A DNA stretch of 64,000 nt from Polyangia bacterium (GTDB lineage: Bacteria; Myxococcota_A; Polyangia; Polyangiales; JAUICN01): the NCBI GenBank assembly GCA_030427835.1, contig JAUICN010000001.1:207929-271928 (forward strand), read 5' to 3'. Positions 1 to 8,882 of the stretch are shown piece by piece (within the stretch, counting starts at the first letter, position 1; every line of letters starts with the position of its first letter). The position numbers and the translations under genes are program-made. The notes under the pieces were generated by a model. That model did no database searches, was not told where the DNA came from, and saw only the letters and a list, made by a program, of their open reading frames with translations.

Positions 1-30
1 TGGAAGCGTCACCTGGAAGCACTCGGCTAG
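1..30 (+). CDS. 3' end of a gene, possibly a glycosyltransferase (partial)
   Basis: The first 30 bases read in one frame as WKRHLEALG followed by TAG. The C-terminus of the GT4 glycosyltransferase at 4066-5184 reads W..VTGQYLEALV, so this may be the last few codons of a similar glycosyltransferase lying to the left of the window. The nucleotide run CTGGAAGCACTCG is shared between the two ends. Nine residues are too few to be sure, and no start is visible. Confidence 0.25.
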   Translation, partial: WKRHLEALG

Positions 31-111
31 ACCTCGATGGTCATGTCATGGGCGTGACCCTCGAACCGAGATCGTAGCAATCCGTACATGGATCGTGGCT
101 CTGATTCGCAA

Positions 112-1446
112 TCATTGCGATGAGCGAAAGTAAACCACAACTTCACCCAGCTCCACATGAGAAGAGGTGGAAACCGCCGTGCTGATACTCCCAAATGCGT
201 TCTCGATTTCGTCCTTCGTAGCCCAGTCTGATGAATCGTTACCCACAAAGGGATGAACGCGGACTTTTAAGTTTTTATGAAGGCGTTCTCCCGAAGCCTC
301 AATGACACGCTCGAGTTCTGACACGAAAAACGACATGGATAGGATCCAATCGTAGCGTACAGGCACCATCACGATCATGTCGACGGCGGCGTAGGTTTCG
401 ATCGCCGGTATTTCAAATACACAATGATCACAGCGGACCCTACCGTCGTCGTTGGGGGCAGGTGGTTCTTTCTTAAATTCAATACTCGACATGCTGCGGA
501 TGGCGGAGCCGCCTTCCGGGGGTGGGCCGAAGAACAATTCCGGAACATCGAACTGAGCCTGCATGGGCTGCGTGTTGGTACCAAACGAGACAAACGCGTC
601 GCTCGGGAGACTGGCTCTACCGTCCTTCGGTTCAACATAGCAAAGCTTACTCCTTGTGTTTCCGATCTTCACGAACAGCGTCGACGGGACCGTCTGATTC
701 GAATACACCCCTTGGATCACCGACTGCGTAAAATTTGACGCGCCCCTAGTGCCACCAAGGTAAGTCAGAGTTGGGGTTTTGGGGTCGACAATGTCTGCCC
801 ATTCCTTGGCCATAAACTCGATTCGCTTGGGGTAACCCAGCTCCCCTGCCATCTCGTATTCGGACAGATCGAGGTAGGTGATAGCCCCGTTCACATGCCG
901 GCGACCCGTTTTGGCGAGTTTCTTTTTTGTGCATTCGTACACTGTCCCCTGATGCACGACCCGATGCTGTACGTCTTGATTCTGCATCGCGACAAACTCA
1001 AGGGTCATATCCCTTTCAGCCTGTCCCACAAGCATGGCGGTTATATCCATGGAAACGGTTCCGCTTGCTTCGTCCACGTTGGCGAAGCCATCGGCCCCTT
1101 GCCCGTAGTTTCGAGGAAAGCGAAGGTATGATTCAAGCCTGTTCTCTGTAAGGTATTGACGGGTAGCCGTGACAACCCCAAGTGCTCGAGCAGAACCAGC
1201 CGTCTGGTGGTCGATCATGCTATTCAGCGCGCTACGGAGCTGTTCAGAAGACAGAAAGTCCTTGGCGCAAAGAGGATAGTCCTTGATCCAGTCTGGTGTC
1301 GAAAGGATACCCTTGGCCCCGGAAGCCACCGCTCCCGGTGCGTCGCAGGCGCCCAACCCGGAGGCAGCCCCCATGGCAAACATCGTACACAGCCCAACCC
1401 GTGTCCATCGTACGAGAGCAGCTTGTCCATAGAGATATTGTTTCAT
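112..1446 (-). CDS. Hypothetical lipoprotein (444 aa)
   Basis: An exported protein of unknown function. I chose the ATG at 1446 because it begins MKQYLYGQ, followed by a hydrophobic stretch ending in a lipobox LGAC (cysteine near residue 34); an ATG ten codons upstream would only add a charged lead. The mature part has scattered cysteines, including a CDHC pair near residue 340, and no domain I recognise. Its C-terminus is rich in Ser/Thr and Val and predicts as mixed alpha/beta. It stands alone on the minus strand, back to back with another lipoprotein at 1867, with 420 bp between them that may hold both promoters. Confidence 0.7.
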   Translation of the reverse strand: MKQYLYGQAALVRWTRVGLCTMFAMGAASGLGACDAPGAVASGAKGILSTPDWIKDYPLCAKDFLSSEQLRSALNSMIDHQTAGSARALGVVTATRQYLTENRLESYLRFPRNYGQGADGFANVDEASGTVSMDITAMLVGQAERDMTLEFVAMQNQDVQHRVVHQGTVYECTKKKLAKTGRRHVNGAITYLDLSEYEMAGELGYPKRIEFMAKEWADIVDPKTPTLTYLGGTRGASNFTQSVIQGVYSNQTVPSTLFVKIGNTRSKLCYVEPKDGRASLPSDAFVSFGTNTQPMQAQFDVPELFFGPPPEGGSAIRSMSSIEFKKEPPAPNDDGRVRCDHCVFEIPAIETYAAVDMIVMVPVRYDWILSMSFFVSELERVIEASGERLHKNLKVRVHPFVGNDSSDWATKDEIENAFGSISTAVSTSSHVELGEVVVYFRSSQ

Positions 1447-1866
1447 GGTGAACCAACGAAGCAATCTGCGTGCCAACCATACATTAAAAAAACACCTATG
1501 ATTTCAACTCACGTTCATCAGTGGAACACCAGATGCTCCAAGGAACGGAACCCAGAGCGCTCCGGGCTCTAGGCGTCGCACGCCATGGGCGCCTTCGATT
1601 TCCTCACCCGCACCCTGCCCACCTTCGCCTCCGGACAACCCACGCCCCTACTCCCACTCGGGGAAATGCAAGCACTCCAGCCGCGCTGAACCACCCTGCT
1701 GACCGCGTACCCACCACGTACGGTCGATTCGGAGATGGGGTACTGCAACCCCACCCCTGGACATGGGCAGCCTTGATGCGCCTCAATCAGGTTCAAAAAC
1801 ACCTAAAAAATGACCCCGACTCACAAACTGTCCGGTGGCCCAGTTTGTGCATTGGACTCTGTTAGG
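1447..1866. other. Divergent intergenic region between two lipoprotein genes
   Basis: No convincing gene. The direct repeat AAAAACACCTA occurs at 1488-1498 and again at 1795-1805, one copy near each end of the gap. The middle (about 1575-1690) is visibly more GC-rich and contains a 34-codon open frame starting at 1585 (MGAFDFLTRTLP...), which has no ribosome-binding site and is probably chance or a gene remnant. The region presumably carries promoters for both flanking lipoprotein genes, but no clear -35/-10 pair stands out. Confidence 0.4.
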
Positions 1867-3891
1867 ATGTTTTCAATAGGTTTCTCACGGAAGTTCGTTG
1901 TCGGATGTGCGGTTTTGGTTACGGTTGCGGGTTGCGCGGCTCATGCCACGCCCCACCCTGTAGACAAGGCTTCCTCGGGTGATGTAGCCGCGCCAGCAGA
2001 GCTCCTGTTTGCTCCGGAGGAGATCTCCACGGTGCACGCATTGAGCAAGGATCTTCGCAACGAAGAACTGCAAAATATGTTGGCACAGGAAGTGGACCAA
2101 CTTGAAACAAGCCCGAGTGCGGTGCCTCAGGGCTTCGGAACCGCTGCGGCTCACTACGATGCGTTGTCTCGTGCCCAATTTGCAGCACAAGATGCAAGTC
2201 GGGCCACCTCTTCATTCGACCCGTATGGAGGGGAGTACCTAAGGCTATGTGGTGACGCCCTGTACCGTACGCCCCAGTGCAGCATGTACCGACTTCGCCA
2301 ATTTTTTGGCCTGACAGACATTGACGAGGTCGCGGTTGCGGGATTGCGAGACGCGTTTTCCAGGACTGTTCAAGAAGCCATGACTGCCGCCCAAGGGTAT
2401 GTGGATCGTACCGCACACCCAGACAATCAACTCAGCCGAACGAGCATGCTCGAGAGCCTCGACGCCATCAGGTACACTGCGCTGGATCGAAGCCACGGGT
2501 ACCACGGCGCGGACCACACCCTGCAACTTGCACGCCTGGATGCTTTCTCTGGCACCCAACATCAGAAGGACGCTCACTCGATTTTGATGGCCATCGAGGA
2601 TATTCAAGCTGTCCGTGCAAGAATGGACAACACCTGGAGGTGGCGAGGTGTACGCGAACTGGCTGAATTTGCTAGTCTTGCTGGGTGGGTCATCCCCTGG
2701 CACCTGATTGTTCTTAACCCTGTGCTTAAGGTAGCCGCCATTTGGCTGACCGCCGCCAAGCACGGTATGCGTGTTGTTTTTCTGGGTACCCGGAAGTTTG
2801 TGACTGCCGCAGGACGTACGGTCATGCGGCCCGTCTTTGCAACTGGCAAATGGCTCCAGCAACGCGGGGTGCTTATCAAGGAGGTCCTCCACGGTAGAAT
2901 TCGCGTGAAGATCATTGCCAACCCAAAGGTGTTTAACCGCTTGTACAGCACCCCTTTTGTAAACCCTTGGAAACTGAAGCTGGAGTCGACCCCTGCCCTG
3001 TTTCAGGAACCGGCCACCCTCTTGAAGCTTCTTGAGTCTGGGCACTTCAACTCCTTCAAGGACCTTGCGCGTTTCTTGAAGGTCGGGGTGGACGACGTGC
3101 AGCTCTATGCGGTGAACCAGGCGGAAGCAGTAGCTACTGTACAACTTAGCCCCCACAAATTTCTTGTGCTTGGCACACGGCAGTCCTTTACCCGTATGGG
3201 CGACGTTATCAATGCATCCCGGGGTGGAAGTTCTTTGCCCAATGTTGCTACGGGGTCTCTTTCCGTTCCTTTTGGAAATGGCACTTTCTTGCACGGATTT
3301 CTCCTCGAATTCCCTGCGTCTTCCAACATTGCGAGCCGGGTGCTCGGAAGCCATTGGACACGTACCATGTCGTACTTTGATCACGCCGTGTTTCGTGGAC
3401 TAACCTACCGCGGCACCTGGAAGCGTGCCCTGGATATCGAGCATGCAGTGAACACAAGCCTCACTGCCGACCGAGTGACATTGGCCGCTGTTCGTCCGAC
3501 TGATGTGTTGCTCCCGGGCAACTACAACATTCAACCGGCCATGGACCAGGTCAAGAGAGCATTTCAGCACGGCCAAACCAACCCGGGCTGGCAGATTGGA
3601 TTGCCTACCCAGGTGATCGATAAGCTGAAAACCATGACCGGAAGCTACTATGACGACGTCTACAGGGAACTGGAGTGGGACCTCATTCCAGGAGCTGTCG
3701 CGAGGATTCGTGGCGTGACACGTCCCAACCCCGGCAACCTGAGCAACGTGCAATGGGATCTTTGCAAGAAATTTTTCCGGGAAAATGCCTGGATTCGCCC
3801 CTCGGGTATTCAGAATGTCAATGGTCCCGCTGGTGACGCCATCGACGTGATTCGGCAATCTCCGATTGTTTCGGTTCACGTGGCTCCGTAG
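1867..3891 (+). CDS. Hypothetical large lipoprotein (674 aa)
   Basis: Start chosen at the ATG at 1867, which gives MFSIGFSRKFVVGCAVLVTVAGCAAHA, a textbook lipoprotein signal peptide with lipobox VAGC; an earlier in-frame ATG at 1810 would place 19 unlikely residues before it. The N-terminal third is helical and charged. Around residues 265-310 there is a hydrophobic stretch (GWVIPWHLIVLNPVLKVAAI) that could be a membrane-associated segment, and the rest is mixed with many aromatic residues. I recognise no domain. It is monocistronic, with 170 bp before the next gene. Confidence 0.75.
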   Translation: MFSIGFSRKFVVGCAVLVTVAGCAAHATPHPVDKASSGDVAAPAELLFAPEEISTVHALSKDLRNEELQNMLAQEVDQLETSPSAVPQGFGTAAAHYDALSRAQFAAQDASRATSSFDPYGGEYLRLCGDALYRTPQCSMYRLRQFFGLTDIDEVAVAGLRDAFSRTVQEAMTAAQGYVDRTAHPDNQLSRTSMLESLDAIRYTALDRSHGYHGADHTLQLARLDAFSGTQHQKDAHSILMAIEDIQAVRARMDNTWRWRGVRELAEFASLAGWVIPWHLIVLNPVLKVAAIWLTAAKHGMRVVFLGTRKFVTAAGRTVMRPVFATGKWLQQRGVLIKEVLHGRIRVKIIANPKVFNRLYSTPFVNPWKLKLESTPALFQEPATLLKLLESGHFNSFKDLARFLKVGVDDVQLYAVNQAEAVATVQLSPHKFLVLGTRQSFTRMGDVINASRGGSSLPNVATGSLSVPFGNGTFLHGFLLEFPASSNIASRVLGSHWTRTMSYFDHAVFRGLTYRGTWKRALDIEHAVNTSLTADRVTLAAVRPTDVLLPGNYNIQPAMDQVKRAFQHGQTNPGWQIGLPTQVIDKLKTMTGSYYDDVYRELEWDLIPGAVARIRGVTRPNPGNLSNVQWDLCKKFFRENAWIRPSGIQNVNGPAGDAIDVIRQSPIVSVHVAP

Positions 3892-3963
3892 CTGCGGAGT
3901 GCATGTTTCTGTACGTGCGTATGTGCTGTCTGTTGTTGCGACACTCGCCTGTTATTTGTGCTG

Positions 3964-4018
3964 ATTATCTGCGCGGCAGAATCTCTCATTACTCACAAAA
4001 TTATCTGCGCGGCAGAAT
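3964..4018 (+). promoter_or_regulatory. Two tandem 19-bp dyad repeats (putative operator pair)
   Basis: The 19-mer ATTATCTGCGCGGCAGAAT occurs exactly twice, at 3964-3982 and 4000-4018, a 36-bp period. Each copy is itself a dyad (TCTGC-GCG-GCAGA). The pair lies 48 bp upstream of the glycosyltransferase ATG at 4066 and downstream of the lipoprotein stop, a position that fits an operator for that gene. The regulator is not identifiable here. Confidence 0.45.
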
Positions 4019-4065
4019 AGATTTTTCCGCATGTGCTTGTTGGGGTTCTGTGACAGGCCTGGGGG

Positions 4066-5184
4066 ATGCGGTTGGTGTTTGTGTCGCACTCGTTTCCACC
4101 GGTGGGGCGAGAGCAGGAAAATGTGGGGGGCATGCAGCGGGTGGCGATGGAGTTGTTGGCCGAGTTGCAGTCGACGGCGGACCCGCGCCTTGAGAGTTTG
4201 AGCACGATCCTGCTGCGTTCGCCCTGGGAGGGGATCATGCGGCGGGCGGTTCCGTTTCTTGGGACGCTCGCCCCACGTTTGGTTCATCACGTGAGGAAAC
4301 ACCGGGCAGACACGGTGCTGTTCTCCTCCATCACCACGGCGCTACCGCTGCTGGCCTGCGCCCCGGTGTTGAAACGCATGGGCGTACGTGTGGCGTCCAT
4401 TGCCCATGGTTTGGATGTGACCGAGCCCGCCCTGCCCTACCAGCTTGGAGTCAAGGGTGTGTTGCGCCGTTTGGACGCGGTGTTCCCAGTCAGTTCAGCC
4501 ACAGGGGAGCAGTGTGCCCTACGGGGAGCACGACACGTTCAGGTGGTGCCCAACGGCGTGGATCTTTCTCGGTTTGGCGAGAGGCGTGTTGAGGGAGGCA
4601 ATTTGCCGGTGGACGAAGTTACTGACGATGTGGTGCTGCTCACGTCTGTGGGTAGGCAGGTGAAGCGTAAGGGGTTTGAGTTCTTTGTGGATCAGGTGAT
4701 GCCCAAGCTCCCGAACCATGTTTGGTACTGGTTGGCCGGGGATGGGCCTGAGCGTGCGAATATTGAAGCGGCCGTTGTGCGCAACCGGCTTGAAGATCGG
4801 GTGCGGTGCCTTGGCCTGATCGGAGACCCAGAGCTTCAACAGTTGATGGATCGGGCCGATCTTTTTGTGATGCCCAACATCGTGGTGCCTGGGGACATGG
4901 AGGGTTTTGGCATTGTCATGCTTGAGGCGGCCGCCAGCGGCGTGCCTGTGATCGCAGCCTCCCTCGAAGGTATTCGCGACGTGGTTCGGGAGGGTGTGAG
5001 TGGTTTCCTGGTACCCACGGAAGATGCAGACGCATTTGCGGAACGTATTCGCCCCATGGAACGTGCCGCACTTGCAACCTTGGGCGCGTCCGCGAGATCC
5101 GACGTGCAATCCCGCTTCAGCTGGCCTGCGGTGACCGGGCAGTACCTGGAAGCACTCGTCGCAATGCACCCGTTGAACAGCTAG
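4066..5184 (+). CDS. Glycosyltransferase family 4 (GT4) protein
   Basis: A cytoplasmic or membrane-peripheral sugar transferase of the GT-B fold, retaining type, that would move a sugar from an NDP-sugar to a lipid- or polysaccharide-linked acceptor. The N-terminus MRLVFVSHSFPPVGREQENVGG is the usual GT4 opening with the G-rich loop. The C-terminal nucleotide-sugar domain has the ladder GRQVKRKGFEFFVD and the EX7E-type motif GFGIVMLEAAASGVPVIAA near residues 278-300. Length 372 aa is normal. A weak G-run precedes the ATG. It ends four bases into the oppositely oriented transporter gene at 5181. Substrate and acceptor cannot be told from sequence. Confidence 0.88.
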   Translation: MRLVFVSHSFPPVGREQENVGGMQRVAMELLAELQSTADPRLESLSTILLRSPWEGIMRRAVPFLGTLAPRLVHHVRKHRADTVLFSSITTALPLLACAPVLKRMGVRVASIAHGLDVTEPALPYQLGVKGVLRRLDAVFPVSSATGEQCALRGARHVQVVPNGVDLSRFGERRVEGGNLPVDEVTDDVVLLTSVGRQVKRKGFEFFVDQVMPKLPNHVWYWLAGDGPERANIEAAVVRNRLEDRVRCLGLIGDPELQQLMDRADLFVMPNIVVPGDMEGFGIVMLEAAASGVPVIAASLEGIRDVVREGVSGFLVPTEDADAFAERIRPMERAALATLGASARSDVQSRFSWPAVTGQYLEALVAMHPLNS

Positions 5185-5648
5185 AGTTTCTTGGTTTCAA
5201 TACCTGCTCTTGTGCCCACCCACTGGAACAGGACAAAGCCGGCAACCATGCCGCCTCCAAAGAGCAGCGCCTCGGGTAACAGAGCACCCAAGGAAACAAT
5301 GGCGGGGCCGGGGCAAAAGCCACTGAGGCCCCATCCGATACCAAAAAGCGAAGAACCGATGAGGAGGGGCTTGGTGATGTGGGCCTTGGGAGGCATTGAA
5401 AAAGTAGAGGCGAGCGCGGGTTTTTCACGGCGGCGAATCCACCATTGGGCAGGGGCGAATACCAGAATGGCACCGCCCATGACGAAGGCGAGGCTCGGGT
5501 CCCAATCGCCACCAAAGTCGAGGAAGCCCACCACCTTGGAGGGTTGGGTCATGCCGGCGAGCACAAGGCCGATGCCGAAGAGCAACCCACTGACGCCCGC
5601 CACGAACACGGGTGTTTTGCTGAGGGATGGTTTCGCATCCGCGATCAC
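5181..5648 (-). CDS. YeeE/YedE family transporter, second half (155 aa)
   Basis: Inner-membrane protein of the YeeE/YedE (sulfur transport) family, thought to import thiosulfate or other reduced sulfur species. The motif [13 protein letters not shown] near residues 105-118 carries the conserved cysteine of the second repeat. The start is a GTG at 5648 inside GTGA, overlapping the stop of the upstream half-gene at 5645, with GGAGG nine bases upstream, so translation is coupled. Longer reading frames upstream of this GTG are not membrane-like. The family often occurs as one fused gene; here, as in the PmpA/PmpB-type arrangement, two half-size subunits are made. Third gene of the persulfide dioxygenase operon. 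Confidence 0.85.
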   Translation of the reverse strand: MIADAKPSLSKTPVFVAGVSGLLFGIGLVLAGMTQPSKVVGFLDFGGDWDPSLAFVMGGAILVFAPAQWWIRRREKPALASTFSMPPKAHITKPLLIGSSLFGIGWGLSGFCPGPAIVSLGALLPEALLFGGGMVAGFVLFQWVGTRAGIETKKL

Positions 5649-6079
5649 AACACACCTCCAAACAGTACTCGGATGATCCACACGGTGGCGGCGCCGGTGG
5701 CCATGAACATGAGCGTGGCAACCACGGACCGGGTAGACAGGCGCCCAATTCCACACACACCGTGACCGCTGGTACAACCACCGCCCATGCGCGTACCGAA
5801 CCCCACGAGCAGGCCAGCCGCTACGAGTGCTGCGGGGGATCGGGAAATCCCCATGTGGATTGTTTCAGGTACCAGCCATGCAGCCCCGATGCCAGCCACA
5901 ACCAGTCCACCAAGAAATGCAAAACGCCAGGCAATGTCTCCCTTGGGCACCTTCTCCACCAGACGGCCTGCAATGCCGCTGATCCCGGCAATGCGGCCAT
6001 TGAGTCCGAACAATAACGCAGCGCTTAGACCAATGAGCACGCCGCCCAGGGAAGAGGTGATAGGGGTAAAGTGCTCCAC
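5645..6079 (-). CDS. YeeE/YedE family transporter, first half (144 aa)
   Basis: Polytopic inner-membrane protein with the YeeE/YedE motif [12 protein letters not shown] near residues 98-109, whose cysteines are implicated in handling sulfur substrates in this family. It probably assembles with the product of the overlapping gene at 5181-5648 to form one transporter. GTG start at 6079, nine bases after the stop of the persulfide dioxygenase gene, so the three form one operon for sulfide/persulfide/thiosulfate metabolism. Confidence 0.85.
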   Translation of the reverse strand: MEHFTPITSSLGGVLIGLSAALLFGLNGRIAGISGIAGRLVEKVPKGDIAWRFAFLGGLVVAGIGAAWLVPETIHMGISRSPAALVAAGLLVGFGTRMGGGCTSGHGVCGIGRLSTRSVVATLMFMATGAATVWIIRVLFGGVL

Positions 6080-6088
6080 ACCAGGAGT

Positions 6089-6790
6089 CTAGGGCGCGGT
6101 CGCAAGATTGCCACAGGTCAGGTTGGCGGGGACCGCCACATCCATGTACTTGGGGCTGGGCAAGTTGAGATGTTCCATGATGTCCACGTATTCATCCACG
6201 CTATGGACCTGCAGGCGGGGGTTGTGGCGCTTTTCTTCCCCGATGGTGCTCATGGTGAAGCCCTTGTAGTCGTGACCGGGATAGACAAGGGTGTCCTCGG
6301 GCAAGGTCAACAACTTTTCAAAGAGACTGTTGTACTGCTGGTGAGCATCTCCGTTTTGGAAATCGGTTCGGCCGGTACCGCGAATGAGCAATGTGTCGCC
6401 TGTGAATACCCGGTCGTCCATGAGGTAACAGTAGGAATCGTCCGTGTGGCCCGGGGTGTACAGGGCGCGCAGGTCAATCCCAGGGATGCCCACATCGTCG
6501 CCGTCCTCGGCATGGCGGGTGGCACATTCCGCCTTGGTGCTGGGTCCAAGCCCCATGATGGTCTCGCAGCCCGTACGCTCCCGAAGTGTGCCAAGCGCAG
6601 TCACATGGTCTGCGTGCACATGGGTATCCAGGGCCCGCACAAGTTTAAGGTTGAGTTGCTCGAGCAGACCGAGGTACTTGTTCACGTCCTCCACAACAGG
6701 GTCAATGAGCAGTGCCTCGCCCGTTGCAAGGCTTCCAAGCAAATAGGTGTAGGTACTTGTTTCAGCGTGAAAAAGCTGTCGAAAAATCAT
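6089..6790 (-). CDS. Persulfide dioxygenase (ETHE1/PDO family)
   Basis: Metallo-beta-lactamase-fold, mononuclear iron enzyme that oxidises glutathione persulfide to sulfite and glutathione during sulfide detoxification. The iron/MBL ligands are visible: THVHADH near residues 57-63, YTPGHTDDS near 110, GDTLLIRGTGRTDF with the ligand Asp near 130-143, and YPGHDYKG near 176. The ETHE1-typical ending NLTCGN is present. Start set at ATG 6790 (MIFRQLFHAETSTYTYLLG) because GGAGG sits eight bases upstream and this is the family's usual N-terminus; a Met five codons earlier lacks one. 233 aa is normal. First gene of an operon with two YeeE/YedE half transporters. Confidence 0.93.
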   Translation of the reverse strand: MIFRQLFHAETSTYTYLLGSLATGEALLIDPVVEDVNKYLGLLEQLNLKLVRALDTHVHADHVTALGTLRERTGCETIMGLGPSTKAECATRHAEDGDDVGIPGIDLRALYTPGHTDDSYCYLMDDRVFTGDTLLIRGTGRTDFQNGDAHQQYNSLFEKLLTLPEDTLVYPGHDYKGFTMSTIGEEKRHNPRLQVHSVDEYVDIMEHLNLPSPKYMDVAVPANLTCGNLATAP

Positions 6791-6890
6791 GGGAAGCGCC
6801 TCCATCTAAAACGTAACCATTGAAATAGGAGCGTCTACCACTTCAGAACCGCGGGTTTGCGCGCACCACGATGAACCATGGCATCGGCAC

Positions 6891-6944
6891 ACCAAAATCC
6901 GGCCACTTTGATCTAGAATCCTGGCCGGATCTGGCCGGATTGGT
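6891..6944. promoter_or_regulatory. Inverted repeat upstream of the sulfide operon
   Basis: The arm ACCAAAATCCGGCCA at 6891-6905 is nearly inverted-complementary to TGGCCGGATTGGT at 6932-6944 (two-base gap in one arm), and CTGGCCGGAT is repeated in tandem at 6921-6940. It lies about 100 bp upstream of the persulfide dioxygenase start, so it is a candidate operator. No T-run follows it on either strand, so an intrinsic terminator is less likely. Confidence 0.35.
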
Positions 6945-6967
6945 AAAACACACTCCTCTGCAGCTAT

Positions 6968-7882
6968 CTATCGAAAAGGAGCCCACCACTGCTGCCAGAC
7001 AGATTTTCCAAGGCTAGAAGAGCGGGGGAAGGTTTCGTCCCCGGGAAACCCAAGCTGGGCGTCGCGGCCGCTTGCGGTGCCCAGTGCTTCGGTTTGCGGC
7101 CAGTGTACGGTTCCAAAGATCCAATCCCAGCAGCTGAGGCTGAGGCCGAAGTTGGCACCGTGCCGAGTTGAAGAGGGCTCGGCTGGGAGTTCCTTGGCGT
7201 GGTGCCAAATGTGCATTTCGGCGGAGTTGAACAGAAAACGTAGGGGGCCCAACGGGATGCGAAGATTGGCGTGGTTGAGGTGGCCGATGGTGATGGCGAC
7301 CAGGTGCATCACAAAGAAGTTCTGCACGGAGAACCCGAGTAGCCCGAGCGGGAGGTACTCGAGCGTACGGTAGAGCACCGACTCCACGAAATGAAAACGG
7401 AAGTGGGCGGCAAAACCCATTTGCTCCACCGAGTGATGCAGCTGATGAAATCGCCACAGTGTCGGCACACGGTGCAACAGGCGATGGATCCAATAGTGCA
7501 CAAAGTCGCGCGCCACAAATAGGGCCAGAATTTGGGCCCAGGCGGGCCATCGCACCACCGACAGAATCCCACGTTCATCCAGCCCCATCCATTGGCGAAC
7601 GTCCGACGCCACCAGGTCCACCACGACGGCCAGGGCCTGAAACCCCAACAGCGGAAACAACAGGAAGTTGAACACCAAGTAGAAGGCGTCTAGCCAAAAG
7701 TCCCTACGAATGCGTGGCTGATCTTTTCGCCAGGGGAAGGTCAGCTCCAGCGCAAACACCAGGGCCGATACGACAAGCATGGCGTAGACGTAGTTGCCCC
7801 ACACCGGCTGGGTGAACTCTCGCGCCACGTGCCGGGCAAAGCCGGCAAGGCTGGTCAGGAACCGGTCGACGTAGTGCCCCAC
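6968..7882 (-). CDS. Sterol desaturase / fatty acid hydroxylase family protein
   Basis: Integral membrane di-iron oxygenase of the FA_hydroxylase family. The histidine clusters are complete: HYWIHRLLH near residues 128-136, HQLHH near 145-149, a middle HLNH near 201-204, and HIWHH near 223-227. Hydrophobic segments flank them (residues 30-50, 65-95, 110-125, 180-200). 304 aa is normal. GTG start at 7882, after which GHYVDRF leads into the first membrane segment. The probable substrate is a lipid (fatty acid, sterol or carotenoid); sequence does not settle which. Runs in the same direction as the DUF3224 gene 14 bp upstream and probably the TetR gene. Confidence 0.9.
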   Translation of the reverse strand: MGHYVDRFLTSLAGFARHVAREFTQPVWGNYVYAMLVVSALVFALELTFPWRKDQPRIRRDFWLDAFYLVFNFLLFPLLGFQALAVVVDLVASDVRQWMGLDERGILSVVRWPAWAQILALFVARDFVHYWIHRLLHRVPTLWRFHQLHHSVEQMGFAAHFRFHFVESVLYRTLEYLPLGLLGFSVQNFFVMHLVAITIGHLNHANLRIPLGPLRFLFNSAEMHIWHHAKELPAEPSSTRHGANFGLSLSCWDWIFGTVHWPQTEALGTASGRDAQLGFPGDETFPRSSSLGKSVWQQWWAPFR

Positions 7883-7896
7883 CTGACGAGCCTACG

Positions 7897-8283
7897 TTAC
7901 GAGAGTTGGGAATCGAGAGTGTAGAAGTGTTTGCCGTCCTGGATGTCGATGTGGAGGGTGCCGGTGAGGCCTTGGAGGTCACCGGTGGCGGAGTCGGGGA
8001 CGACGGTTATCTGTAGTTCTTCACCCGAGGCCGACATCACACCACGGTGGACGAGCATGAAGGTGCCGGTTTTACCCAACAGCGAACCGGTGACAGTTTC
8101 CACGGCTACGTAGGCGGCGGAGCCCTTGACCTGGCCCATGGCGGTGAGCATTTCACCGGTGGCGGTGGCCACCAGGTCACCGGTGTATTGCTTTTCCAGG
8201 AGCATGCGACCGTGGGTGGCGCCTTCGATGGGATCGACGGGAGTCATTGTGACGGTGAACTCGCCTTTGGCTTCTTTGCTCAT
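7897..8283 (-). CDS. DUF3224 family protein
   Basis: Small soluble protein of the DUF3224 family, a calycin-like beta-barrel of unknown activity. The signature MLLEKQYTGDLVATATGEMLTA and the later GSLLGKTGTFMLVHRG and SGTGDLQGLTGT-like strands are all present, and 128 aa is the usual length. It sits between a TetR regulator and a membrane hydroxylase, all on the minus strand, so it may be part of that regulated unit. No clear ribosome-binding site is visible before the ATG at 8283. Confidence 0.8.
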   Translation of the reverse strand: MSKEAKGEFTVTMTPVDPIEGATHGRMLLEKQYTGDLVATATGEMLTAMGQVKGSAAYVAVETVTGSLLGKTGTFMLVHRGVMSASGEELQITVVPDSATGDLQGLTGTLHIDIQDGKHFYTLDSQLS

Positions 8284-8333
8284 GGGGTGCGGTTTAACAC
8301 CTGTGGCCAGAACAGGGCACCCAAAACTGGCGG

Positions 8334-8882
8334 CTAGCCGAGTTCGGGCTCCAGGTAGCGGCGCAGCAGGGTTTTGGTTTCTTGGATGGTTTGCGCAGGG
8401 TAGTCTGCGCCGCGGTAGGCATGCACGACGAGACCGCCGGAGATGACCTGGTTGATCATGCGGGCAATCTCGGTGCGGCGTTGCGAGGTCAGGTGGGGGC
8501 CGTAGTGGGCGATCACGTGTTCACTGCGTTGAATGAAGACCCGATACTGCCCGGATCTGGTTTGCTGGTAGAGGTCGTGGATGCGGGGACTCCGGTAAAG
8601 CGCGGAGAATCCGGGGTCGTTCTTTTGGAGATCGAAGAAGCCGTCGACCACGTCGTCTACGAACTGGGTCCAGGATTTCTGCAGGGCCTCTTCGGCATGG
8701 AGGCGGTCAAACAATTCCGTGACTCGCTCAAAGCACCGCCCTGCCACGGCAAGCAATAGCTCCTGTTTGTTGGAGAAGAACTGGTAAATGGAGCCCACGG
8801 AGGTACAGGCGCGCTTGGCGATGCCTTCACTGGTGGCGGCTTCAAAGCCCACCTCCGCAAACACCCCTGCTGCGGCATCCAC
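8334..8882 (-). CDS. TetR family transcriptional regulator
   Basis: Dimeric repressor with an N-terminal helix-turn-helix (VDAAAGVFAEVGFEAATSEGIAKRACTSVGSIYQFFSNKQELL) and a ligand-binding C-terminal domain. The GTG at 8882 is the last standard start in frame. However, the same frame stays open upstream to a stop and encodes a perfectly typical TetR lead-in (RRVPSQKRARQRHTAI), so the real protein probably starts earlier, perhaps at a CTG at 8966. The good ATG with GAGGG nearby lies in another frame. Divergent from the P450 gene, whose start codon overlaps a 6-bp palindrome this protein may bind. Confidence 0.85.
   Translation of the reverse strand: MDAAAGVFAEVGFEAATSEGIAKRACTSVGSIYQFFSNKQELLLAVAGRCFERVTELFDRLHAEEALQKSWTQFVDDVVDGFFDLQKNDPGFSALYRSPRIHDLYQQTRSGQYRVFIQRSEHVIAHYGPHLTSQRRTEIARMINQVISGGLVVHAYRGADYPAQTIQETKTLLRRYLEPELG

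Noticed and set aside
2245-3384. 379-codon minus-strand frame inside the large lipoprotein gene
   Set aside because: The plus strand has a lipoprotein signal and a long uninterrupted frame; the minus frame has no signal, no ribosome-binding site and no family.
3964-4018. CRISPR array
   Set aside because: Only two repeats of 19 bp with a 17-bp gap, no third unit, no cas genes nearby; better read as an operator pair.
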